Below are positions 8,634-18,453 of a DNA stretch of 64,000 nt, in pieces. How positions within the stretch are numbered: position 1 is the stretch's first letter; the number at the start of each line of letters is the position of its first letter. Both the position numbers and the translations under genes were made by a program. Source of the stretch: Prochlorococcus marinus CUG1438 (lineage in GTDB: Bacteria > Cyanobacteriota > Cyanobacteriia > PCC-6307 > Cyanobiaceae); the NCBI GenBank assembly GCA_017644325.1, contig JAEPLS010000001.1, forward strand, positions 558,001-622,000, read 5' to 3'. The notes under the pieces are model-generated. The model did no database searches. It was not told the DNA's origin and saw only the letters and a program-made list of their open reading frames with translations.

Positions 8634-9991
8634 TGCAATCACAAATAACTATAAAAAAAATTCAAGACCTTTTGATTAAAGGAGTTCAACCTATTTATGT
8701 GGATGATGAAACCTCAAAAAGAATGTGGTGGGCCTCTCTAGAAGTTATTCAAAAAGATTTTCTATCTCAGAATTATAAATACGGCGGTGTTTGGGTTTCT
8801 TCCCCTCTGCCAGCTCTTAATGATAAAAGATTTTTTAATCAACTTCATGGATGGCTTTGGGCACCTGAGGGGTTTCCATATTTCAAAAGAGAAAATGCAG
8901 GTTTTTTACCAACCAATAATTCAGATAGGATAAAAAAAGATGTTGATTTAATTACTAATTATAAAGTTTTAAATATTAGCCAAAAAGATGGTTATGCCCC
9001 TTTTTTGATGATAATTACCCCGAATTTTCAGTGCATATTATCAATTTTAGGAGAAAAAGATAAGAAAATTTTATTAATGAAATGTGATGAAGAGAGCTTA
9101 AAAATATCAATTGAGTTAATACATGCGAAATTAAATCAAGAGAATTACGAGGAAGGAGTTAAATTTCGCACTTCAATCAATAAGTTAGGAAATCTAAATA
9201 TGAATAATCAATTTGAAAAAAACTTTTGGCCAATACTTTCTACAAAACTTGCAAAGCTGGCCCCGAGCCGTAACGTATACAATTCCGTTAAAAACGACGA
9301 AAAAAATGTGCAAATTTCTGAAGCTAAGTTATTACGTGCAATTTCTCATGAAGTAAGAACACCTTTAGCAACAATAAGAACTCTTTTAAGTTCTACTTTA
9401 AAAAAATATAATATGGATGAATCAATGAGAAATCGCTTAATTGAGATAGACAATGAATGTAACGAACAAATTGATAGGTTTGGCTTGATCTTTAATGCAG
9501 CAGAGTTAGTAAGTAATGAAGTCCCTTCATTGAATAATTTGGCAAAAATAAATTTAGTTGAAATTTTTAAAAAACTATCTCCTGTGTGGAATAAACAATT
9601 AAATCGACGTGGGATTTCTTTAAAAATTGACATTCCGAATCAACTTCCGCAAATTTTAAGTAATTCTGAAAAATTAGAATTAATGTTGAGGGGATTAATT
9701 GATAAAAATACTAGAGGATTAAAAGAAGGAAGTACATTAATTTTAGAATTAAGACCAGCTGGTCAAAAACTCAAGCTTCAACTAAAAGTACAAAAGTTAG
9801 GTAGTAATCAAAATGAAATTCAAAAAAAAGATAATGGTTCTGATATTGGTCCTGTTTTAAATTGGGATCCTCAAACAGGTAGTTTACAACTAAGTCAAAA
9901 CGCCACTCAAAAGTTATTAGCAAGTTTAGGAGGGTATGTCACAAATAGACGGGATACAGGTTTGACAGTATTCTTTCCGATTTCTGTTTAA
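8633..9991 (+). CDS. Histidine kinase-like protein with degenerate ATPase domain
   Basis: A soluble 452-residue protein. The N-terminal ~220 residues are a sensor region I cannot name (begins near IYVDDETSKRMWWASLEVIQ). A clear HisKA H-box, AISHEVRTPLATIRT, has its phospho-accepting His at about residue 239. The C-terminal region has HATPase-like order but poor motifs: the N-box region reads LMLRGLIDKNTRGLKEGS, no DxGxGI or GxGLGL is visible, and the end reads NRRDTGLTVFFPISV. No membrane span. The start overlaps the rodA stop. Dimerisation and phosphorylation by another kinase is a possible alternative role. Confidence 0.75.
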   Translation: MQSQITIKKIQDLLIKGVQPIYVDDETSKRMWWASLEVIQKDFLSQNYKYGGVWVSSPLPALNDKRFFNQLHGWLWAPEGFPYFKRENAGFLPTNNSDRIKKDVDLITNYKVLNISQKDGYAPFLMIITPNFQCILSILGEKDKKILLMKCDEESLKISIELIHAKLNQENYEEGVKFRTSINKLGNLNMNNQFEKNFWPILSTKLAKLAPSRNVYNSVKNDEKNVQISEAKLLRAISHEVRTPLATIRTLLSSTLKKYNMDESMRNRLIEIDNECNEQIDRFGLIFNAAELVSNEVPSLNNLAKINLVEIFKKLSPVWNKQLNRRGISLKIDIPNQLPQILSNSEKLELMLRGLIDKNTRGLKEGSTLILELRPAGQKLKLQLKVQKLGSNQNEIQKKDNGSDIGPVLNWDPQTGSLQLSQNATQKLLASLGGYVTNRRDTGLTVFFPISV

Positions 9992-10105
9992 AAATGAAAT
10001 CAAAAAAGTTTTGCATTTATTAAATAATGTAGAAAAACCTTATCAATTTTGAATTTTGTAAAATATGAATGCTAATTTCTTATTAGAAATAACTCAAAAT
10101 TTAGG

Positions 10106-10528
10106 ATGACTGAAACTTTAGTTGGTCAATTTCCAAAGCATATAGGAAGTACTGGTGGTTTATTAAACTCAGCAGAAACCGAAGAAAAATATGCAATTGT
10201 ATGGAAAAGTTCAAAAGAACAAGCATTTGAATTACCCACTGGGGGCGCCGCCATAATGCATGAAGGCGATAACTTAATGTACTTTGCAAGAAAAGAACAG
10301 TGTCTTGCACTAGGAACACAATTAAGAGCTTTCAAACCAAGGATTGAGGACTTTAAGATCTATAGAATTTTTCCAGGTGGTGATGTTGAATTCCTGCATC
10401 CCAAGGATGGTGTTTTCCCTGAGAAAGTAAATGAGGGAAGAGAAAAAGTCGGCCATAACCCTAGAAGAATAGGGGAGAATCCTAATCCAGCTGGCTTGAA
10501 ATTTACTACTAAGAACACTTTTGATTAA
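10106..10528 (+). CDS. psaD: Photosystem I subunit II (PsaD)
   Basis: Stromal-side PSI subunit that docks ferredoxin and stabilises PsaC. 140 residues, the usual cyanobacterial length. Recognised by [20 protein letters not shown] at the N-terminus, [32 protein letters not shown] and the Lys/Arg-rich ferredoxin-facing C-terminal part with [14 protein letters not shown]. The 114-base gap upstream should hold its promoter, but no element stands out. trpE follows after 59 bases on the same strand. Confidence 0.98.
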   Translation: MTETLVGQFPKHIGSTGGLLNSAETEEKYAIVWKSSKEQAFELPTGGAAIMHEGDNLMYFARKEQCLALGTQLRAFKPRIEDFKIYRIFPGGDVEFLHPKDGVFPEKVNEGREKVGHNPRRIGENPNPAGLKFTTKNTFD

Positions 10529-10587
10529 ATTCCTTAAAGTTGATATAAAGGAAAAATATAATTATAATTTGGGTTGACGTTACAAGT

Positions 10588-12108
10588 ATGATCAGCTCAC
10601 AGAAAGATAGTTTTTTCAAGGCTTACAAAGAAGGTAAAAATTTTATACCTATTACTCAAACTTGGCCAGCAGATTTGGAGACCCCATTATCAACATGGTT
10701 AAAATTATCTGAAAAAGATTCACACGGGGTTTTTCTTGAATCTGTCGAGGGTGGTGAGAATTTGGGTAGGTGGAGTATTGTTGCTACCAAACCTCTTTGG
10801 GAAGCAGTTTGTCATGGAGAAGAAATTGTCAAAACTTGGAATACTGGAAAAAAGGAAATATTGAAAGGGGATCCCTTTAATATTTTAAGAAATTGGACAA
10901 AGGAATATAAGTCATCTATGGTTGATGAATTGCCATCAATTGGACAGTTATATGGCTCTTGGGGTTATGAACTAATTAATCAAATAGAACCTAGCGTTCC
11001 GATAAATAAAATACAAGAAAGTAATATACCTTATGGTTCCTGGATGTTTTTTGATCAATTAGTTGTTTTTGATCAAATAAAAAGGTGTATAACCGCAGTA
11101 ATATATGCGGATACAGCTTCTTCAAACGAATCTTCTGTTGAGTCAGTTTATTTAGATTCAATTTCTAAAATCAAGAAAATTAGAAATTTAATGAAAGTTC
11201 CTCTGAAAGAGAATGATTTTTTAGATTGGAACGAGAATGAGAATTTGAATTTAAATATTAATAGTAATTGGGAGAAAAAAGATTTTGAAGATGCAGTCCT
11301 TTCTGCAAAACAATATATAAGAAAAGGAGATATATTCCAAATAGTTATTAGTCAAAGATTCCAAACTCAGGTCGCTCATGATCCCTTTAATTTATATAGA
11401 AGTTTAAGGATGGTTAATCCGTCTCCTTATATGTCATTTTTTGATTTTGGATCTTGGTATTTGATAGGTTCCAGTCCTGAAGTTATGGTTAAGGCAGAAA
11501 AAAATAAAAATAGTCAGATTATTGCGAGTTTAAGACCAATAGCAGGAACAAGACCTAGAGGTAATGATCCTGAGCAAGATTTAAAACTAGAAAAGGATCT
11601 ATTAAAAGATCCAAAAGAGATAGCAGAGCACGTAATGCTAATTGATCTTGGAAGAAATGATCTAGGAAGAGTTTGTGAAATTGGTACTGTTGAGGTTAAA
11701 GACTTAATGGTAATTGAAAAATATTCACACGTTATGCATATAGTGAGTGAAGTTGAAGGAATTTTAAAAAATAATACTGATGTATGGGACTTGTTAAAGG
11801 CAAGTTTCCCCGCTGGAACAGTAACTGGAGCACCAAAAATACGAGCTATGCAATTGATTAAACAGTTTGAGAAAGATGCTAGAGGTCCATATGCTGGTGT
11901 TTACGGCTCGATTGATATTAATGGGGCTCTAAATACGGCAATTACAATAAGAACTATGATAGTTGAACCTTCAAAAGATGGGAAATATACTGTATCAGTA
12001 CAAGCAGGGGCTGGAATAGTTGCTGACTCCTCTCCTGAAAATGAATATCAAGAGACAATTAATAAAGCTAAGGGAATACTCAAAGCATTAGCCTGTTTGG
12101 ATAAATAA
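10588..12108 (+). CDS. trpE: Anthranilate synthase component I
   Basis: Converts chorismate and glutamine-derived ammonia to anthranilate, the first step of tryptophan synthesis; needs a TrpG partner, which is not in this window. 506 residues. The N-terminal regulatory domain contains FLESVEGGENLGRWS, equivalent to the tryptophan-binding LLES element. The chorismate-binding domain shows IASLRPIAGTRPRG, LIDLGRNDLGRV, and FPAGTVTGAPKIRAM. The stop codon directly abuts the gshA start, indicating co-transcription. Confidence 0.96.
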   Translation: MISSQKDSFFKAYKEGKNFIPITQTWPADLETPLSTWLKLSEKDSHGVFLESVEGGENLGRWSIVATKPLWEAVCHGEEIVKTWNTGKKEILKGDPFNILRNWTKEYKSSMVDELPSIGQLYGSWGYELINQIEPSVPINKIQESNIPYGSWMFFDQLVVFDQIKRCITAVIYADTASSNESSVESVYLDSISKIKKIRNLMKVPLKENDFLDWNENENLNLNINSNWEKKDFEDAVLSAKQYIRKGDIFQIVISQRFQTQVAHDPFNLYRSLRMVNPSPYMSFFDFGSWYLIGSSPEVMVKAEKNKNSQIIASLRPIAGTRPRGNDPEQDLKLEKDLLKDPKEIAEHVMLIDLGRNDLGRVCEIGTVEVKDLMVIEKYSHVMHIVSEVEGILKNNTDVWDLLKASFPAGTVTGAPKIRAMQLIKQFEKDARGPYAGVYGSIDINGALNTAITIRTMIVEPSKDGKYTVSVQAGAGIVADSSPENEYQETINKAKGILKALACLDK

Positions 12109-13227
12109 ATGAGTCAAAATAATCTTTATAAGGGTTTTGAAGTGGAACTTTTTACAGGTTCTTTTGATACTCATATTGGAATATCAGCTGAAGTTGCAAA
12201 AATTTTTTCTAATTTTGTAAAAGAGCCAGATAACAGAAATGTTGAATATATAACAACACCTGAAAAAGACTATAGATACTTATACGAGAAATTAATAACT
12301 CCAAGAAAAGATTTAAGACAATGGTTAAAAACTAAAGGTTTAACAATTATTCCTTCATCCACACTTTGTTTCAAACACGATACTCAATTTCAACGATCTG
12401 AAATTGAGAATGTTTATCATCAATTTATACAAGATAATTATGGAATCTCTATAGCCACTTCAAGCGTCCATATAAATATAGGAATAGAGAACTTAGATAA
12501 GCTTTTTGCTGCTATTAGACTAATAAGATCTGAGGCTGCTTTGTATCTATCTATAAGTGCCAGCTCACCCTTTTTAAATAATATAATTACAAAAAATCAC
12601 TCTCAGAGATGGATTCAGTTTCCTAAAACTCCAAGTAAAGTTCCATTTTTTATCAATCATAATTCTTATATAGATTGGATCGAGGAAAATATAGCTAATA
12701 AAAATATGCAGAATATCAGGCATTTTTGGTCTTCAATCAGACCAAATGGACCCAAGAGGCCTTTAGTACTTGATCGTTTGGAATTAAGAATTTGTGATTA
12801 CGTTCATGACATTGATTTGCTGTTGGGGATAACTGCTATGTTAGAACTGAGGATTTTACAGCTTTTTGAAAATATAAATACTTTAGATCCCCTTAATGCC
12901 AGTATTTTTTCTCTAGATGAATTATCTGAAATATGTGACACAAATGAAATTAATGCCGCTAAGAATAGCTTAAATTCAGAGTTAATTAGTTGGCAAGATG
13001 GAAAAAAAGTTATTTGTAGAGAATGGATTAAAAACTTATTATCAGATTTATCATCCACAGCCGAAAAATTTCATATGAAACATCTTTTGGCACCTATCTA
13101 TAAAGTGCTTGAAGAAGGTAATCAATCCATGAAATGGGTAAATCAATATGAAAAAGGTCTTTCTATTGAGCAAATAATGAAAATTACTATCGGTGATATG
13201 ATCAAGAATGAAGATAGGGGTATTTGA
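12109..13227 (+). CDS. gshA: Glutamate--cysteine ligase, cyanobacterial type
   Basis: First step of glutathione synthesis, joining L-glutamate and L-cysteine with ATP. 372 residues. The opening YKGFEVELFTGSFDTHIGIS carries the acidic metal-binding pattern of the GCS superfamily, followed by SSTLCFKHDTQF and the SSVHINIGIENL strand typical of the cyanobacterial branch. The C-terminal part holds HLLAPIYKVLEEG. It starts on the base after the trpE stop, so translation is probably coupled. Confidence 0.9.
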   Translation: MSQNNLYKGFEVELFTGSFDTHIGISAEVAKIFSNFVKEPDNRNVEYITTPEKDYRYLYEKLITPRKDLRQWLKTKGLTIIPSSTLCFKHDTQFQRSEIENVYHQFIQDNYGISIATSSVHINIGIENLDKLFAAIRLIRSEAALYLSISASSPFLNNIITKNHSQRWIQFPKTPSKVPFFINHNSYIDWIEENIANKNMQNIRHFWSSIRPNGPKRPLVLDRLELRICDYVHDIDLLLGITAMLELRILQLFENINTLDPLNASIFSLDELSEICDTNEINAAKNSLNSELISWQDGKKVICREWIKNLLSDLSSTAEKFHMKHLLAPIYKVLEEGNQSMKWVNQYEKGLSIEQIMKITIGDMIKNEDRGI

Positions 13228-13280
13228 TTATTTAAACAAACATTTGATCTGAACATTTTTACTTGTGACATAATGGATAC

Positions 13281-16250
13281 ATGGAATCTTTTAAAAAGAA
13301 TAAAACTAATAACGTGGATCTTGTAAGTAATAATGATCCACTTGATAAAAATCGTCTTTTAATAGAAGATCTATGGGAATCTGTGCTAAGAGAAGAATGC
13401 CCTGAGGAACAGGCAGAGAGACTTATTCAACTTAAAGAACTTAGTTATTCAAAACAAATTGATAGTGATAGTTCAAAAAATTTAAAAAATGAGATAGTTG
13501 ATATTGTTAATTCTATGGATTTGGCAGAATCAATAGCAGCAGCAAGAGCGTTTTCATTATATTTTCAACTAGTGAATATTTTAGAACAAAGAGTTGAAGA
13601 AGATAGATATATTCAAAGCTTTACAAATCAGAATGTTCAAAAATCTCCTGATAATCTTGATCCTTTTGCACCAGCATTGGCGAGGCAAAATGCTCCAGTA
13701 ACTTTTAGAGAATTGTTTTATAGGCTTAGAAAACTAAATGTCCCGCCGGGAAAATTAGAAGAGTTGTTGCAGGAAATAGATATTCGTCTAGTTTTTACTG
13801 CACATCCTACTGAGATAGTAAGACATACGATTAGACATAAGCAAACTAGAGTTGCAAATTTGTTAAAAAAAATACAGGTTGAGCAATTTCTAACAAAAGA
13901 AGAAAAATATTCTCTTAAAACCCAACTTAAAGAAGAAGTAAGACTTTGGTGGAGAACAGATGAATTACATCAATTTAAACCTTCAGTTCTTGATGAAGTT
14001 GATTATGCCTTGCATTATTTTAAGCAAGTTTTGTTTAATGCAATGCCGATATTGAGAGGCAGAATAGCTGAAGCACTTAACGAAAACTATCCAGATGTTC
14101 AAATGCCTTCTGAATCTTTTTGTAACTTTGGTTCTTGGGTCGGCTCTGATCGGGATGGTAATCCATCGGTGACTCCAGATATAACTTGGAGGACGGCTTG
14201 TTATCAAAGGCAATTAATGTTGGAAAGATATATTATCGCAGTTTCTAATCTTAGAGATCAATTAAGTGTATCTATGCAGTGGAGTCAAGTAAGTTCTTCT
14301 CTATTAGAGTCATTAGAAACAGATAGAGTTAAGTTTCCCGAAATTTATGAAGCTAGGGCGACAAGATATAGATCAGAGCCTTACAGATTGAAATTGAGTT
14401 ACATATTAGAAAAATTGAGATTAACTCAAGAAAGAAATAATTTATTAGCAGATAGTGGTTGGAAATTTGATTTAGAGGGGGATATTGATGTTAAAAATAT
14501 AGATAAAGTTGAGAATTTATATTACAAATCAGTGAATGAATTTACATATGATCTCGAACTTATTAAAAATAGCCTGATCAGTACAGATTTAAATTGCGAG
14601 GCAGTAAACACCTTACTTACTCAGGTTCATATTTTTGGATTTTCTTTAGCAAGTTTAGATATTCGACAAGAAAGTACAAGACATAGTGATGCCATACACG
14701 AGCTTACAAATTATCTTGATTTATCTGCGCTGTACGACCAAATGTCTGAAGAAGACAAAATTAACTGGCTCATAGAAGAACTTAATACAAAAAGGCCTCT
14801 AATTCCCTCCGACGTAAATTGGACAAAAACTACAGAAGAAACTTTTTCAGTTTTTAAAATGGTTAAGAGGCTACAGCAAGAATTTGGAAGTCGCATTTGT
14901 CACTCTTATGTAATTTCAATGAGTCATAGTGCATCTGATTTGCTTGAAGTTCTTTTATTAGCAAAAGAAATGGGACTTCTCGATCAAAATTCACAAAAGT
15001 CAAAATTATTAGTCGTTCCTCTTTTTGAAACTGTTGAAGACCTTAAAAGAGCTCCAGAAGTAATGGAAAAATTATTTAAATTAGATTTTTATAGATCATT
15101 ACTACCGAAAGTTGGAGAATCTTTTAAACCTCTTCAAGAATTAATGCTTGGCTATTCTGATAGTAATAAAGATTCAGGGTTTGTTTCTAGTAACTGGGAA
15201 ATTCATAGAGCTCAAATAGCTCTTCAAAATCTTGCAAATAGAAATAACTTGTTGCTAAGGCTTTTTCATGGAAGAGGGGGTTCTGTAGGAAGAGGCGGAG
15301 GACCGGCTTATCAAGCAATATTGGCTCAACCCAGCGGAACTTTAAAAGGAAGAATAAAAATAACGGAACAAGGTGAAGTTTTAGCTTCAAAATATAGTCT
15401 CCCTGAACTTGCTTTGTATAATTTAGAAACTGTGACTACGGCCGTTATTCAAAATAGTTTAGTAAATAATAGGCTTGATGCTACTCCAGAATGGAATCAA
15501 TTAATGTCCAGGTTAGCAGAAACATCAAGATCACATTACCGAAAATTAGTTCACGAAAATCCTGATTTGTTAAATTTTTTTCAAGAGGTTACTCCAATTG
15601 AAGAAATCAGTAAATTACAGATCTCTAGTCGACCTGCGAGGAGAAAAAAAGGTGCAAAAGATTTGTCTAGTTTAAGAGCTATTCCATGGGTATTTGGCTG
15701 GACACAAAGCAGATTTCTTTTGCCAAGTTGGTTTGGAGTAGGAACTGCATTATCATCTGAGTTAAATTCAGACCCTCAACAAATTGAATTATTAAGAGTT
15801 TTGCATCAAAGATGGCCATTTTTTAGGATGCTCATTTCTAAGGTAGAAATGACATTATCTAAGGTAGATTTGGAGGTTGCTAAATACTATGTTGATACTC
15901 TCGGCAGTCAAGAAAATAGAGAGTCTTTTGATGTTATTTTTGAAGTTATATCTAAAGAATATAATCTTACAAAATCTTTAATACTTGAAATCACTGGTAA
16001 AAATAAGTTGCTCGAATCTGATAGAGACTTAAAATCATCAGTAAACTTGAGAAATAAGACAATAATTCCATTGGGATTTTTGCAGGTTTCACTTTTAAGA
16101 AGGCTAAGGGATCAAACAAGACAACCCCCAATTAGCGAATTTCTTCTTGAGAAAGATGAATCTAGTAGAGCTTATAGTAGAAGTGAACTATTAAGAGGAG
16201 CACTTTTAACTATTAATGGGATAGCCGCTGGCATGAGAAATACAGGTTGA
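13281..16250 (+). CDS. ppc: Phosphoenolpyruvate carboxylase
   Basis: Adds bicarbonate to PEP to make oxaloacetate, the main anaplerotic entry to the incomplete cyanobacterial TCA cycle. 989 residues, normal length. Both signatures are present: [18 protein letters not shown] with the catalytic His, and [20 protein letters not shown], followed by the mobile Gly-rich loop [14 protein letters not shown] and the conserved C-terminus [11 protein letters not shown]. An ATG at 13273 is out of frame. A possible GNAT gene begins three bases after the stop. Confidence 0.98.
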   Translation: MESFKKNKTNNVDLVSNNDPLDKNRLLIEDLWESVLREECPEEQAERLIQLKELSYSKQIDSDSSKNLKNEIVDIVNSMDLAESIAAARAFSLYFQLVNILEQRVEEDRYIQSFTNQNVQKSPDNLDPFAPALARQNAPVTFRELFYRLRKLNVPPGKLEELLQEIDIRLVFTAHPTEIVRHTIRHKQTRVANLLKKIQVEQFLTKEEKYSLKTQLKEEVRLWWRTDELHQFKPSVLDEVDYALHYFKQVLFNAMPILRGRIAEALNENYPDVQMPSESFCNFGSWVGSDRDGNPSVTPDITWRTACYQRQLMLERYIIAVSNLRDQLSVSMQWSQVSSSLLESLETDRVKFPEIYEARATRYRSEPYRLKLSYILEKLRLTQERNNLLADSGWKFDLEGDIDVKNIDKVENLYYKSVNEFTYDLELIKNSLISTDLNCEAVNTLLTQVHIFGFSLASLDIRQESTRHSDAIHELTNYLDLSALYDQMSEEDKINWLIEELNTKRPLIPSDVNWTKTTEETFSVFKMVKRLQQEFGSRICHSYVISMSHSASDLLEVLLLAKEMGLLDQNSQKSKLLVVPLFETVEDLKRAPEVMEKLFKLDFYRSLLPKVGESFKPLQELMLGYSDSNKDSGFVSSNWEIHRAQIALQNLANRNNLLLRLFHGRGGSVGRGGGPAYQAILAQPSGTLKGRIKITEQGEVLASKYSLPELALYNLETVTTAVIQNSLVNNRLDATPEWNQLMSRLAETSRSHYRKLVHENPDLLNFFQEVTPIEEISKLQISSRPARRKKGAKDLSSLRAIPWVFGWTQSRFLLPSWFGVGTALSSELNSDPQQIELLRVLHQRWPFFRMLISKVEMTLSKVDLEVAKYYVDTLGSQENRESFDVIFEVISKEYNLTKSLILEITGKNKLLESDRDLKSSVNLRNKTIIPLGFLQVSLLRRLRDQTRQPPISEFLLEKDESSRAYSRSELLRGALLTINGIAAGMRNTG

Positions 16251-16253
16251 TAA

Positions 16254-16700
16254 TTGCAATATTTTTCTAAAAAAAAACTTATTCTTCCCGAAGGTTATTT
16301 TGTTAACTCTACAAGTATCCCATTAGCTAAAGAAGTAAACAAACTTTTAGCTAGCTGTGGATGTGAGACATTCCCAATAAAACCTTTATCTGAAGCTATT
16401 CAGAAAAGTGATTTTTTCTTTACTATACAAAATGAATCAAAAAATAAATTATTTGGATTTGTAAGAGTTACATCTGATAGGGGGTTAAATGCAAACTTAT
16501 GGAATTTATGCGCAGACAAAGGAAGCAATCAGAAACTTTTTTATTTAATATTGCTTCAAATAACTCTTGAGAAAATTAATAGAGAAATGCCTGGATGCAG
16601 TATTTCTGTACAAGCTCCAGTATCCTCATTTAAAAGTTTAGAGGAAAGTGGATTCATACTCGATCCTAATGGTATAAGAGTAATGGGATACAAACTCTAA
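16254..16700 (+). CDS. GNAT-like acetyltransferase, putative
   Basis: A 148-residue protein beginning at a TTG three bases after ppc. It resembles the GNAT fold: an N-terminal strand and helix (STSIPLAKEVNKLLASCGCE), a central strand with FGFVRVTSDRG, and a C-terminal SFKSLEESGFILDPNGIRVM, the usual end of GNAT domains. The acetyl-CoA loop Q/RxxGxG/A is not evident, so function is uncertain. Substrate unknown. Probably co-transcribed with ppc. Confidence 0.6.
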   Translation: MQYFSKKKLILPEGYFVNSTSIPLAKEVNKLLASCGCETFPIKPLSEAIQKSDFFFTIQNESKNKLFGFVRVTSDRGLNANLWNLCADKGSNQKLFYLILLQITLEKINREMPGCSISVQAPVSSFKSLEESGFILDPNGIRVMGYKL

Positions 16701-16712
16701 AAATCCTTTTTA

Positions 16713-16786
16713 CGAGCATGGAGGGATTCGAACCCCCGACTCTCAGAACCGGAATCTGATGCTCTATCCAACTGAGCTACATGCCC
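16713..16786 (-). tRNA. trnR: tRNA-Arg (CCG)
   Basis: Minus-strand 74-nt cloverleaf: acceptor GGGCATG/CATGCTC with one G-U pair, D arm GCTCAGTTGGATAGAGC, anticodon loop TTCCGGT flanked by CAGA/TCTG, T arm GGGGGTTCGAATCCCTC, discriminator G. CCA is not encoded. It reads CGG codons, which are rare in so AT-rich a genome. Confidence 0.96.
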
Positions 16787-16849
16787 TTTAATTTTTCAAT
16801 TTCTTTAAAGAGAATCTAAATATTTTTAACTTAGCTAATTTATTAATAA

Positions 16850-17957
16850 ATGCACAAAAAAAATTTTTTTAAACAAATTAAAAATTCAAAATTTTCGAAA
16901 CCATAAATGTTTTGAAATTGACCTCAAAGAGCAAAGAACAATTGTTCTAGGTTGTAACGGAATTGGTAAATCAAATTTGCTTGAATCTATTGAAATTCTT
17001 AGTCAATTAAAATCTAGTAGAGCATTAAGTGATAAAGATTTAATAGAAAATGATAGTGAGATGGCTTCAGTGATGGGACAAATAGATTTTAGAAATGATT
17101 TAAAATTAAATTTATTTCGAAAAGGATCAAAAAAAATATACGTTAATGAATCAATTTTGAAAAAGCATAGTGATATAAAGAACTATATTAGGAGCGTATG
17201 TTTCTGTTCAAATGATATAGATATTGTTAAAAGTGACCCAAGCTATAGAAGAACATGGATTGATAAAGTTGTATTTCAGCTTGAACCAGTATATTTAAAC
17301 TTGATGAGTAGATTTAATAGGCTCTTAAAACAAAGAAGTCATTTTTGGCGTTCAGAAAATACCCTAAATACTCAATCCTTAGAGATTGTTGAAACCTTTG
17401 ATATTCAATTATCAATAATTAGCACCAGAATTTTTAGGCGCAGAAGAAGGGCTTTATTAAAAATAAAACCATATGTTGAATATTGGCATAATCACTTAAG
17501 TAAATCTAAAGAGCAAATAGGCATTAATTATCTTTCAGGGATACAAAATATTAGTCCAGAAGAAGAAGAAGAAGAAGAAGTTATTAGTCAAAAAATAGCA
17601 GAACAACTATTAAATCAGCGTCCACTGGAAGCATTGACTGGTAAATGTAATTTTGGCCCGCATCGTGATGATATTGAGTTTTTAATTAATAATATTTCAG
17701 TTAGAAAATATGGTTCATCTGGTCAGCAAAGAACTTTTATTTTGGCTTTAAAAATGGCTGAATTAGATTTATTAACTAAAACATTAAATGTTCCGCCAAT
17801 ACTTATATTGGATGATGTACTGGCCGAACTAGACATAACAAGGCAAAATTTGTTACTAAATTCTGTTGGGAAAGATAGTCAATGTTTCATAAGTGCGACA
17901 CATCTAGATAAATTTAATCAGTCTTTCTTAGGCTCCTCACAAATGATTCATTTATAG
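16850..17957 (+). CDS. recF: DNA repair ATPase RecF, start disrupted by an A8/T7 homopolymer
   Basis: SMC-like ATPase that loads RecA at gaps with RecO and RecR. From about 16863 the frame encodes a normal RecF: LKIQNFRNHKCFEIDL, Walker A LGCNGIGKSNLLES, a lid signature SSGQQRTFILALKMAE, and Walker B PPILILDDVLAELD. No ATG, GTG or TTG exists in this frame before the TTG inside Walker A at 16977. An ATG at 16850 opens MHKKK and would join the RecF frame if one base were missing from the A8 (16856-16863) or T7 (16864-16870) run. Frameshift, assembly slip or slippage are all possible. A GAA repeat encodes seven Glu in the middle. Confidence 0.85.
17568..17582 (+). repeat. GAA trinucleotide repeat inside recF
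   Basis: A run of AAG/GAA units centred here (approximately 17559-17582) encodes SPEEEEEEEV in RecF. The Glu run lies in the variable region between the arm and the C-terminal lobe, so length changes in steps of three would be tolerated. Confidence 0.7.
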
Positions 17958-18008
17958 TTCTAAAAGTCACGATTTTTGGCTAATCTTATATTCATATGAA
18001 TTTCTTTA

Positions 18009-18443
18009 ATGGAAGTCTCTAAGAAAAATCAAATTTTAAGTTCATTTATTAATGATCAAAACTTAAGTCATCAAAGTAAACATCTTCTTTTGGAACTTTA
18101 TAGATGTGATTACGAAAAATTAAATGATGAATCCTTTTTGCGCTGTTCATTAAATAGAGCTTCGAAATTAGCTAATGCAACAGTTCTGAATTTGATCAGT
18201 AACAAATTTGAACCTCAAGGGGTTACCGCGATTGCATTACTGTCCGAATCACATATCTCAATTCATACTTGGCCTGAATCTAATTATTCAGCAATTGATA
18301 TCTTTACATGTGGTCAAAATATGATGCCAGAACTAGCCAGCAAATATTTAATTGAAGCTTTGAAGGCAGAGGAACATTCTCTTCGTATTATTGAGAGAAA
18401 TCCCCCTGCAACAGTACTTAAACAGATGAGATTCGTTGTTTAA
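18009..18443 (+). CDS. speD: S-adenosylmethionine decarboxylase proenzyme
   Basis: Makes decarboxylated AdoMet, the aminopropyl donor for spermidine. 144-residue class 1B proenzyme that self-cleaves to give a pyruvoyl cofactor. The cleavage motif LLSESHISIHTWPE is intact, with the scissile bond between Glu80 and Ser81, His86 available for processing and Cys101 in DIFTCG as the acid-base residue. The N-terminal ~25 residues are longer than in minimal members. Ends 10 bases from the convergent LarE-like gene. Confidence 0.95.
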   Translation: MEVSKKNQILSSFINDQNLSHQSKHLLLELYRCDYEKLNDESFLRCSLNRASKLANATVLNLISNKFEPQGVTAIALLSESHISIHTWPESNYSAIDIFTCGQNMMPELASKYLIEALKAEEHSLRIIERNPPATVLKQMRFVV

Positions 18444-18453
18444 CTTGCATAAT

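Noticed and set aside
17559-17582. CRISPR-like repeats
   Set aside because: The GAA run is a simple trinucleotide repeat in a coding sequence; no spaced direct repeats of CRISPR size were seen in the window.
16977-17957. recF beginning at TTG 16977
   Set aside because: This start lies inside the Walker A motif and would remove the ATP-binding loop; conserved RecF sequence continues upstream.
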